NCBI RefSeq assembly: GCF_026212465.1
Contig: NC_080060.1
Location: forward strand, 18,501,326-18,565,325
Length of the DNA stretch: 64,000 nt
Reading direction: 5' to 3'
Source: Amaranthus tricolor
Lineage: Eukaryota; Streptophyta; Magnoliopsida; Caryophyllales; Amaranthaceae
Within the stretch, counting starts at the first letter, position 1. The number at the start of each line of letters is the position of its first letter. A program made the position numbers and the translations under genes. The notes beneath the pieces were generated by a model. That model searched no databases, had not been told where the DNA came from, and worked only from the letters and a program-made list of their open reading frames with translations. Positions 52,930-64,000 of the stretch are shown here, piece by piece.

Positions 52930-55789
52930 ACATTGGAACTACCTTGAGCTAGCTTGAACTCAGACAACTTCTTATCCATGATCGCTTCAATTTTTTGCCC
53001 CGATAGAGTCCTTACTTGTATCGATCATTCCCCTAGGTAATCCACCACTCCTCGCTCCACCTCAAGAGCTATTTTTGGCTACCTCTTCAATCTTGACCTT
53101 CACTTGATTGATTCCCTTACACCCAATTTCAGAAATACTTACTTTCTAAAATAACACTTGATTAATTAATTATATTTGCCTTTAAATTTAGGAGGGTGAG
53201 GCTTAGTCATAGCCTTAAGTCCCTAACAAAGTGTGACATGAGTTTAGCTTATAACAAAATAGAACTAGCTTAGTTAGTTCATCTATTTTAAAATTAACAA
53301 ACCCTAAACACATGCTATTTACTAATTTACACAAGTTCATAGTTTAGAGTTATTAACACCCTTGATCCCTTGATGCTTGGACTATGTAGATCAGTGTTTA
53401 TGCTACTTATGCTTGATGACCTGTGGTCTGATTAATTTGCTCCTGTATATTAATCGTGCCTTATCATGTTTAGCATTAGGTCTGTAATAGTTTTGTGTCT
53501 GTTACTAAGCATTGTGGTTCTATGTTGCTCTAGGGTATGAGGTTCAAGTCACTTTGAGTTTCCTAGTTGCTCCTAGACATCCTAAGTTGTTGTCATATAT
53601 GAGTGTTCTGAAAACACACTCGCTTCATATACATACCATGAATATCCTCCATTCATACTATAAGTACCTTCTTCGAATACTATAAACACCTCATGTTGGA
53701 AAAAATATTATTAAAGAAAAATAAACAAGATTCCACCAAATTATGTTTTATACGCATTATTAAAAAGGATAGATAGTTAGTGAATGAACAATAAGTACAA
53801 AGCAATCATTGAAAAATAATAGATAGGAAAAAGTATAAAGGGGAAACTTAAATTACAAAGAATTCTTTTATCAGAAGTATCATATCTTCATTATCAAACT
53901 ATGAACAATATTCAGGTTGCACATTCTTTAAAACGACAAAAATCAACACCACCTAAAAAGAAGTATGCAACAACTCAACTTAATACACCAAAAATCGAAC
54001 AGTGCATTTTTGATAACCGACCCTTAGTGTCGTTAACTAAAGGCCAAATTATGCAAACAATATTTGTAACACCCTGACGCTACACTTGGTATAGCAGTAG
54101 AAGGGGATCAAACCCAAGGACAACACTTGTAAGACTCTAGACTTGATGTAGAGGGTTTTATGTGGGTAAAAGGTTGTTTAATCTAAAATACTAAAGACAA
54201 AAACAAAACAAGAATAAGTGCAATAATTAGCAATGAAAGCCAAACGGGGATAGATTAGATCCACCTTATGAAGGTTTATATGAAATCATGAAAAGCTAGG
54301 TCAAGAGATATCATATAACAATCAATCAAGACACTATAGATGATAAGAGGAAGTTTGTGACCCTGTAAATCACACAAACAACCTATAATCACCCTATGTC
54401 TCTTAAGGAGTGGAAGAACAAGATTCACATCGAATACAATCAACCAATCATCAACAATCTAAAGCCCTAACCCAACACATGAAAAACAAGACCAAGCCTA
54501 GGGTCTCACCAAACAAAAACCCCTAAGAAAATTACTCACACATACTAAAAATGACTAGAAGAAAAGTAATAAACAAAACAATTAATGAAAACATGAAGAA
54601 CTTAATTGAAGATAGCAAGAAAGCAATAAAGAGAACAATAAATGAAACCAACAACTATTATATCAAGCAATGAATGAAATAAAAGCAATAAAAAAACAAT
54701 GAAATCAATTAAGACAAATGAAAGCATTAAATGACACAAAGCAATAGAGAAAATGAAAACTTACATAATCCAAAGTGCTAGAAGGAAAGAAAGGCTTGAA
54801 TCCAAAATACAATGTTTGAAAAGTAAAGGAAAACAATAAATGAAAGCTTGAAATCAACACTAGAGAATAAATTAAATGAAAACTATAAAGAGAGTTAATG
54901 TTTATGTTAAGAAAAAGATCTCAAAGTAGGCATAGGGTTTTACACAGAAATTAGGGGTTTAAATAGGCTAAGAACAAAGTGCCTAATTTCCCTAAAATAG
55001 CTCTAGGTTTTAACTTGCAAAGAAAATCGAATATGCGTAGCAGGGGCTCCATTCGCCCAAATGGTATAGGTCTTTCGCCCGAGTGAAGGCTCTTTCACCT
55101 GAATGGGCTTAATTTGGGGTTTCTAGCATGTCTTAAATTCAAATTATGGTATTCAACTCCAATTTGCCCGAATTAGGAGAGCCATTCGACCGAATGTGTG
55201 CTATTCGACCGAATCAAGGTCTATTCGGTTGTTCCAGGAGGTTTGAACATCAGCGTAAATGTGTGTGATTCGGTCGAATCATAGCTGCTTCTCCATTTTA
55301 TGCAACTTTGGGTCATTGAATGTGCTTACAAACTCTACGGGACCTTTAAGGAAGCCTCAAAAGACGTGTCAAAGCTCTAATAAGCACACTAAGACTTTGG
55401 TAAGGGAGTTTGGGGTTGGTGCTTGACACCTGGAGATATGGCCTATTCCTATTAGGCCTAGGAAAACTCCTACCGGCTTGATTGCTATAAGGCACATGAT
55501 TGTTAGATTTCTAGCCTTGGTTGAATTTTCCTTAGCTAGGATTGAGATTGAAGGGAGGTCTAGAGGATTGGTTGTTGTAGGAACTTTGATGAGCATACAC
55601 TTGACCTTGACCACTATAACCCACGGCGGCCACTCCATCATAATTAATGACCAAAGCCCCTTCTTGGTTGCACCCCCCACAGTCCGCAGCTGCCACATGC
55701 TCAAAATTTGAACCCCACAATATGATGCATCGTGATTAGTGTCGTCGCAGATTCTACATGAAAAGGACTTCGCTTCATTTGCAGCAGAT
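52930..55789 (-). repeat. Array unit 5, 2860 bp, transition unit
   Basis: It has C at 53647 like units 1 and 4, but is the first with block-B bases: GTGACCCTGT near 54359, GGGTCTCACC near 54505 and G at 55433. CTTAATTG at 54601-54608 is shared only with unit 6. Confidence 0.93.
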
Positions 55790-58649
55790 ACATTGGAACT
55801 ACCTTGAGCTAGCTTGAACTCAGACAACTTCTTATCCATGATCGCTTCAATTTTTTGCCCCGATAGAGTCCTTACTTGTATCGATCATTCCCCTAGGTAA
55901 TCCACCACTCCTCGCTCCACCTCAAGAGCTATTTTTGGCTACCTCTTCAATCTTGACCTTCACTTGATTGATTCCCTTACACCCAATTTCAGAAATACTT
56001 ACTTTCTAAAATAACACTTGATTAATTAATTATATTTGCCTTTAAATTTAGGAGGGTGAGGCTTAGTCATAGCCTTAAGTCCCTAACAAAGTGTGACATG
56101 AGTTTAGCTTATAACAAAATAGAACTAGCTTAGTTAGTTCATCTATTTTAAAATTAACAAACCCTAAACACATGCTATTTACTAATTTACACAAGTTCAT
56201 AGTTTAGAGTTATTAACACCCTTGATCCCTTGATGCTTGGACTATGTAGATCAGTGTTTATGCTACTTATGCTTGATGACCTGTGGTCTGATTAATTTGC
56301 TCCTGTATATTAATCGTGCCTTATCATGTTTAGCATTAGGTCTGTAATAGTTTTGTGTCTGTTACTAAGCATTGTGGTTCTATGTTGCTCTAGGGTATGA
56401 GGTTCAAGTCACTTTGAGTTTCCTAGTTGCTCCTAGACATCCTAAGTTGTTGTCATATATGAGTGTTCTGAAAACACACTCGCTTCATATACATACCATG
56501 AATATCTTCCATTCATACTATATGTACCTTCTTCGAATACTATAAACACCTCATGTTGGAAAAAATATTATTAAAGAAAAATAAACAAGATTCCACCAAA
56601 TTATGTTTTATACGCATTATTAAAAAGGATAGATAGTTAGTGAATGAACAATAAGTACAAAGCAATCATTGAAAAATAATAGATAGGAAAAAGTATAAAG
56701 GGGAAACTTAAATTACAAAGAATTCTTTTATCAGAAGTATCATATCTTCATTATCAAACTATGAACAATATTCAGGTTGCACATTCTTTAAAACGACAAA
56801 AATCAACACCACCTAAAAAGAAGTATGCAACAACTCAACTTAATACACCAAAAATCGAACAGTGCATTTTTGATAACCGACCCTTAGTGTCGTTAGCTAA
56901 AGGCCAAATTATGCAAACAATATTTGTAACACCCTGACGCTACACTTGGTATAGCAGTAGAAGGGGATCAAACCCAAGGACAACACTTGTAAGACTCTAG
57001 ACTTGATGTAGAGGGTTTTATGTGGGTAAAAGGTTGTTTAATCTAAAATACTAAAGACAAAAACAAAACAAGAATAAGTGCAATAATTAGCAATGAAAGC
57101 CAAACGGGGATAGATTAGATCCACCTTATGAAGGTTTATATGAAATCATGAAAAGCTAGGTCAAGAGATATCATATAACAATCAATCAAGACACTATAGA
57201 TGATAAGAGGAAGTTTGTGACCCTGTAAATCACACAAACAACCTATAATCACCCTATGTCTCTTAAGGAGTGGAAGAACAAGATTCACATCGAATACAAT
57301 CAACCAATAATCAACAATCTAAAGCCCTAACCCAACACATGAAAAACAAGACCAAGCCTAGGGTCTCACCAAACAAAAACCCCTAAGAAAATTACTCACA
57401 CATACTAAAAATGACTAGAAGAAAAGTAATAAACAAAACAATTAATGAAAACATGAAGAACTTAATTGAAGATAGCAAGAAAGCAATAAAGAGAACAATA
57501 AATGAAACCAACAACTATTATATCAAGCAATGAATGAAATAAAAGCAATAAAAAAACAATGAAATCAATTAAGACAAATGAAAGCATTAAATGACACAAA
57601 GCAATAGAGAAAATGAAAACTTACATAATCCAAAGTGCTAGAAGGAAAGAAAGGCTTGAATCCAAAATACAATGTTTGAAAAGTAAAGGAAAACAATAAA
57701 TGAAAGCTTGAAATCAACACTAGAGAATAAATTAAATGAAAACTATAAAGAGAGTTAATGTTTATGTTAAGAAAAAGATCTCAAAGTAGGCATAGGGTTT
57801 TACACAGAAATTAGGGGTTTAAATAGGCTAAGAACAAAGTGCCTAATTTCCCTAAAATAGCTCTAGGTTTTAACTTGCAAAGAAAATCGAATATGCGTAG
57901 CAGGGGCTCCATTCGCCCAAATGGTATAGGTCTTTCGCCCGAGTGAAGGCTCTTTCACCTGAATGGGCTTAATTTGGGGTTTCTAGCATGTCTTAAATTC
58001 AAATTATGGTATTCAACTCCAATTTGCCCGAATTAGGAGAGCCATTCGACCGAATGTGTGCTATTCGACCGAATCAAGGTCTATTCGGTTGTTCCAGGAG
58101 GTTTGAACATCAGCGTAAATGTGTGTGATTCGGTCGAATCATAGCTGCTTCTCCATTTTATGCAACTTTGGGTCATTGAATGTGCTTACAAACTCTACGT
58201 GACCTTTAAGGAAGCCTCAAAAGACGTGTCAAAGCTCTAATAAGCACACTAAGACTTTGGTAAGGGAGTTTGGGGTTGGTGCTTGACACCTGGAGATATG
58301 GCCTATTCCTATTAGGCCTAGGAAAACTCCTACCGGCTTGATTGCTATAAGGCACATGATTGTTAGATTTCTAGCCTTGGTTGAATTTTCCTTAGCTAGG
58401 ATTGAGATTGAAGGGAGGTCTAGAGGATTGGTTGTTGTAGGAACTTTGATGAGCATACACTTGACCTTGACCACTATAACCCACGGCGGCCACTCCATCA
58501 TAATTAATGACCAAAGCCCCTTCTTGGTTGCACCCCCCACAGTCCGCAGCTGCCACATGCTCAAAATTTGAACCCCACAATATGATGCATCGTGATTAGT
58601 GTCGTCGCAGATTCTACATGAAAAGGACTTCGCTTCATTTGCAGCAGAT
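55790..58649 (-). repeat. Array unit 6, 2860 bp
   Basis: It has T at 56507, block-B bases near 57219, 57365 and 58293, and CTTAATTG at 57461. Private variants are CGTTAGCTAAAGG near 56895, CAATAATCAAC near 57307 and CTCTACGTGACC near 58199. Confidence 0.93.
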
Positions 58650-61509
58650 ACATTGGAACTACCTTGAGCTAGCTTGAACTCAGACAACTTCTTATCCATG
58701 ATCGCTTCAATTTTTTGCCCCGATAGAGTCCTTACTTGTATCGATCATTCCCCTAGGTAATCCACCACTCCTCGCTCCACCTCAAGAGCTATTTTTGGCT
58801 ACCTCTTCAATCTTGACCTTCACTTGATTGATTCCCTTACACCCAATTTCAGAAATACTTACTTTCTAAAATAACACTTGATTAATTAATTATATTTGCC
58901 TTTAAATTTAGGAGGGTGAGGCTTAGTCATAGCCTTAAGTCCCTAACAAAGTGTGACATGAGTTTAGCTTATAACAAAATAGAACTAGCTTAGTTAGTTC
59001 ATCTATTTTAAAATTAACAAACCCTAAACACATGCTATTTACTAATTTACACAAGTTCATAGTTTAGAGTTATTAACACCCTTGATCCCTTGATGCTTGG
59101 ACTATGTAGATCAGTGTTTATGCTACTTATGCTTGATGACCTGTGGTCTGATTAATTTGCTCCTGTATATTAATCGTGCCTTATCATGTTTAGCATTAGG
59201 TCTGTAATAGTTTTGTGTCTGTTACTAAGCATTGTGGTTCTATGTTGCTCTAGGGTATGAGGTTCAAGTCACTTTGAGTTTCCTAGTTGCTCCTAGACAT
59301 CCTAAGTTGTTGTCATATATGAGTGTTCTGAAAACACACTCGCTTCATATACATACCATGAATATCTTCCATTCATACTATATGTACCTTCTTCGAATAC
59401 TATAAACACCTCATGTTGGAAAAAATATTATTAAAGAAAAATAAACAAGATTCCACCAAATTATGTTTTATACGCATTATTAAAAAGGATAGATAGTTAG
59501 TGAATGAACAATAAGTACAAAGCAATCATTGAAAAATAATAGATAGGAAAAAGTATAAAGGGGAAACTTAAATTACAAAGAATTCTTTTATCAGAAGTAT
59601 CATATCTTCATTATCAAACTATGAACAATATTCAGGTTGCACATTCTTTAAAACGACAAAAATCAACACCACCTAAAAAGAAGTATGCAACAACTCAACT
59701 TAATACACCAAAAATCGAACAGTGCATTTTTGATAACCGACCCTTAGTGTCGTTAACTAAAGGCCAAATTATGCAAACAATATTTGTAACACCCTGACGC
59801 TACACTTGGTATAGCAGTAGAAGGGGATCAAACCCAAGGACAACACTTGTAAGACTCTAGACTTGATGTAGAGGGTTTTATGTGGGTAAAAGGTTGTTTA
59901 ATCTAAAATACTAAAGACAAAAACAAAACAAGAATAAGTGCAATAATTAGCAATGAAAGCCAAACGGGGATAGATTAGATCCACCTTATGAAGGTTTATA
60001 TGAAATCATGAAAAGCTAGGTCAAGAGATATCATATAACAATCAATCAAGACACTATAGATGATAAGAGGAAGTTTGTGACCCTGTAAATCACACAAACA
60101 ACCTATAATCACCCTATGTCTCTTAAGGAGTGGAAGAACAAGATTCACATCGAATACAATCAACCAATCATCAACAATCTAAAGCCCTAACCCAACACAT
60201 GAAAAACAAGACCAAGCCTAGGGTCTCACCAAACAAAAACCCCTAAGAAAATTACTCACACATACTAAAAATGACTAGAAGAAAAGTAATAAACAAAACA
60301 ATTAATGAAAACATGAAGAACTTGATTGAAGATAGCAAGAAAGCAATAAAGAGAACAATAAATGAAACCAACAACTATTATATCAAGCAATGAATGAAAT
60401 AAAAGCAATAAAAAAACAATGAAATCAATTAAGACAAATGAAAGCATTAAATGACACAAAGCAATAGAGAAAATGAAAACTTACATAATCCAAAGTGCTA
60501 GAAGGAAAGAAAGGCTTGAATCCAAAATACAATGTTTGAAAAGTAAAGGAAAACAATAAATGAAAGCTTGAAATCAACACTAGAGAATAAATTAAATGAA
60601 AACTATAAAGAGAGTTAATGTTTATGTTAAGAAAAAGATCTCAAAGTAGGCATAGGGTTTTACACAGAAATTAGGGGTTTAAATAGGCTAAGAACAAAGT
60701 GCCTAATTTCCCTAAAATAGCTCTAGGTTTTAACTTGCAAAGAAAATCGAATATGCGTAGCAGGGGCTCCATTCGCCCAAATGGTATAGGTCTTTCGCCC
60801 GAGTGAAGGCTCTTTCACCTGAATGGGCTTAATTTGGGGTTTCTAGCATGTCTTAAATTCAAATTATGGTATTCAACTCCAATTTGCCCGAATTAGGAGA
60901 GCCATTCGACCGAATGTGTGCTATTCGACCGAATCAAGGTCTATTCGGTTGTTCCAGGAGGTTTGAACATCAGCGTAAATGTGTGTGATTCGGTCGAATC
61001 ATAGCTGCTTCTCCATTTTATGCAACTTTGGGTCATTGAATGTGCTTACAAACTCTACGGGACCTTTAAGGAAGCCTCAAAAGACGTGTCAAAGCTCTAA
61101 TAAGCACACTAAGACTTTGGTAAGGGAGTTTGGGGTTGGTGCTTGACACCTGGAGATATGGCCTATTCCTATTAGGCCTAGGAAAACTCCTACCGGCTTG
61201 ATTGCTATAAGGCACATGATTGTTAGATTTCTAGCCTTGGTTGAATTTTCCTTAGCTAGGATTGAGATTGAAGGGAGGTCTAGAGGATTGGTTGTTGTAG
61301 GAACTTTGATGAGCATACACTTGACCTTGACCACTATAACCCACGGCGGCCACTCCATCATAATTAATGACCAAAGCCCCTTCTTGGTTGCACCCCCCAC
61401 AGTCCGCAGCTGCCACATGCTCAAAATTTGAACCCCACAATATGATGCATCGTGATTAGTGTCGTCGCAGATTCTACATGAAAAGGACTTCGCTTCATTT
61501 GCAGCAGAT
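58650..61509 (-). repeat. Array unit 7, 2860 bp
   Basis: It has T at 59367 and block-B bases near 60079, 60225 and 61153, with CTTGATTG near 60321 as in the left block. I see no private variant. Confidence 0.93.
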
Positions 61510-64000
61510 ACATTGGAACTACCTTGAGCTAGCTTGAACTCAGACAACTTCTTATCCATGATCGCTTCAATTTTTTGCCCCGATAGAGTCCTTACTTGTA
61601 TCGATCATTCCCCTAGGTAATCCACCACTCCTCGCTCCACCTCAAGAGCTATTTTTGGCTACCTCTTCAATCTTGACCTTCACTTGATTGATTCCCTTAC
61701 ACCCAATTTCAGAAATACTTACTTTCTAAAATAACACTTGATTAATTAATTATATTTGCCTTTAAATTTAGGAGGGTGAGGCTTAGTCATAGCCTTAAGT
61801 CCCTAACAAAGTGTGACATGAGTTTAGCTTATAACAAAATAGAACTAGCTTAGTTAGTTCATCTATTTTAAAATTAACAAACCCTAAACACATGCTATTT
61901 ACTAATTTACACAAGTTCATAGTTTAGAGTTATTAACACCCTTGATCCCTTGATGCTTGGACTATGTAGATCAGTGTTTATGCTACTTATGCTTGATGAC
62001 CTGTGGTCTGATTAATTTGCTCCTGTATATTAATCGTGCCTTATCATGTTTAGCATTAGGTCTGTAATAGTTTTGTGTCTGTTACTAAGCATTGTGGTTC
62101 TATGTTGCTCTAGGGTATGAGGTTCAAGTCACTTTGAGTTTCCTAGTTGCTCCTAGACATCCTAAGTTGTTGTCATATATGAGTGTTCTGAAAACACACT
62201 CGCTTCATATACATACCATGAATATCTTCCATTCATACTATATGTACCTTCTTCGAATACTATAAACACCTCATGTTGGAAAAAATATTATTAAAGAAAA
62301 ATAAACAAGATTCCACCAAATTATGTTTTATACGCATTATTAAAAAGGATAGATAGTTAGTGAATGAACAATAAGTACAAAGCAATCATTGAAAAATAAT
62401 AGATAGGAAAAAGTATAAAGGGGAAACTTAAATTACAAAGAATTCTTTTATCAGAAGTATCATATCTTCATTATCAAACTATGAACAATATTCAGGTTGC
62501 ACATTCTTTAAAACGACAAAAATCAACACCACCTAAAAAGAAGTATGCAACAACTCAACTTAATACACCAAAAATCGAACAGTGCATTTTTGATAACCGA
62601 CCCTTAGTGTCGTTAACTAAAGGCCAAATTATGCAAACAATATTTGTAACACCCTGACGCTACACTTGGTATAGCAGTAGAAGGGGATCAAACCCAAGGA
62701 CAACACTTGTAAGACTCTAGACTTGATGTAGAGGGTTTTATGTGGGTAAAAGGTTGTTTAATCTAAAATACTAAAGACAAAAACAAAACAAGAATAAGTG
62801 CAATAATTAGCAATGAAAGCCAAACGGGGATAGATTAGATCCACCTTATGAAGGTTTATATGAAATCATGAAAAGCTAGGTCAAGAGATATCATATAACA
62901 ATCAATCAAGACACTATAGATGATAAGAGGAAGTTTGTGACCCTGTAAATCACACAAACAACCTATAATCACCCTATGTCTCTTAAGGAGTGGAAGAACA
63001 AGATTCACATCGAATACAATCAACCAATCATCAACAATCTAAAGCCCTAACCCAACACATGAAAAACAAGACCAAGCCTAGGGTCTCACCAAACAAAAAC
63101 CCCTAAGAAAATTACTCACACATACTAAAAATGACTAGAAGAAAAGTAATAAACAAAACAATTAATGAAAACATGAAGAACTTGATTGAAGATAGCAAGA
63201 AAGCAATAAAGAGAACAATAAATGAAACCAACAACTATTATATCAAGCAATGAATGAAATAAAAGCAATAAAAAAACAATGAAATCAATTAAGACAAATG
63301 AAAGCATTAAATGACACAAAGCAATAGAGAAAATGAAAACTTACATAATCCAAAGTGCTAGAAGGAAAGAAAGGCTTGAATCCAAAATACAATGTTTGAA
63401 AAGTAAAGGAAAACAATAAATGAAAGCTTGAAATCAACACTAGAGAATAAATTAAATGAAAACTATAAAGAGAGTTAATGTTTATGTTAAGAAAAAGATC
63501 TCAAAGTAGGCATAGGGTTTTACACAGAAATTAGGGGTTTAAATAGGCTAAGAACAAAGTGCCTAATTTCCCTAAAATAGCTCTAGGTTTTAACTTGCAA
63601 AGAAAATCGAATATGCGTAGCAGGGGCTCCATTCGCCCAAATGGTATAGGTCTTTCGCCCGAGTGAAGGCTCTTTCACCTGAATGGGCTTAATTTGGGGT
63701 TTCTAGCATGTCTTAAATTCAAATTATGGTATTCAACTCCAATTTGCCCGAATTAGGAGAGCCATTCGACCGAATGTGTGCTATTCGACCGAATCAAGGT
63801 CTATTCGGTTGTTCCAGGAGGTTTGAACATCAGCGTAAATGTGTGTGATTCGGTCGAATCATAGCTGCTTCTCCATTTTATGCAACTTTGGGTCATTGAA
63901 TGTGCTTACAAACTCTACGGGACCTTTAAGGAAGCCTCAAAAGACGTGTCAAAGCTCTAATAAGCACACTAAGACTTTGGTAAGGGAGTTTGGGGTTGGT
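61510..64000 (-). repeat. Array unit 8, partial (2491 bp, cut by window)
   Basis: It has T at 62227 and block-B bases near 62939 and 63085, with CTTGATTG near 63181. It appears identical to unit 7 over the part present. The array therefore continues beyond the window. Confidence 0.93.

Larger units (their letters stand above)
41491..64000 (-). repeat. Macrosatellite: head-to-tail array of a 2.86-kb retrotransposon-derived unit, 7.9 copies in window
   Basis: Units start (ACATTGGAAC, an arbitrary phase set by the left edge) at 41491, 44349, 47209, 50069, 52930, 55790, 58650 and 61510, giving lengths 2858, 2860, 2860, 2861, 2860, 2860, 2860 and a last one cut by the window at 2491. Copies are nearly identical, with only a few substitutions per unit visible by eye. 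On the minus strand each unit reads: gag C-terminal fragment, dyad-rich LTR-like promoter, TATA-like box, long T-rich leader, primer-region-like GATCCCCTTCTACTGC sequence, non-coding stretch, gag again. There is no protease, RT or integrase in the unit. The array continues past base 64000. Confidence 0.95.

Noticed and set aside
41491..64000. CRISPR-like or rDNA-like array
   Set aside because: The repeat unit is 2.86 kb with no short spacers, and no rRNA sequence is recognisable. Content is gypsy-derived.

Overview
This is nuclear DNA of a flowering plant, probably a eudicot. It is AT-rich, holds no recognisable intact host gene, no rRNA or tRNA gene and no bacterial features, and is almost wholly made of nested and decayed transposable elements. 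The lineages seen are Ty1/copia (a short-LTR type and a SIRE/Maximus-like type with an extra env-like ORF), Ty3/gypsy, L1-type LINEs, hAT elements and small non-autonomous elements. The density, nesting and nonsense decay suggest heterochromatin. The species cannot be named from sequence alone.

Layout. 1-4730: minus-strand Ty1/copia element cut by the left window edge, with gag, protease and integrase broken by stops and frameshifts, a possible 1.4-kb leader intron, and a 202-bp LTR. 4731-9210: degenerate 199-bp repeats, a hAT 5' fragment, a copia RT scrap, a 1517-bp SIRE-like solo LTR with a 5-bp target-site duplication (TSD), and a CACTA-like repeat block. 9181-16080: a 5'-truncated LINE, TAA microsatellites, a minisatellite and a nearly full-length but dead LINE. 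16191-35760: SIRE-like element 1 (plus strand), split by SIRE-like element 2 (minus strand, 22776-33367, TSD AAAAT). Element 2 is in turn split by a 2214-bp hAT element (TSD CTCCATTA) and a third SIRE-like solo LTR (TSD CACAA). 35762-41490: a gypsy-LTR-like fragment, two hAT MITEs, a foldback element, one unrecognised ORF and a decayed minus-strand Ty3/gypsy pol-gag.

41491-64000 and beyond: the most striking structure, a head-to-tail array of a 2.86-kb unit in nearly eight almost identical copies, running off the right edge. Each unit carries, on the minus strand, the C-terminal end of a gypsy gag with a CCHC knuckle, an LTR-like promoter region rich in ATTCGNNCGAAT dyads, and a long untranslated leader. 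It looks like a retrotransposon-derived macrosatellite. Shared variants split the copies into a left block (units 1-4) and a right block (units 5-8), and the outermost left unit lacks two gag-disabling mutations that the others share.

Nothing here forms a working cellular pathway. The genes belong to mobile elements, and the relationships that matter are insertion order, recombination (solo LTRs, tandem array) and mutational decay.
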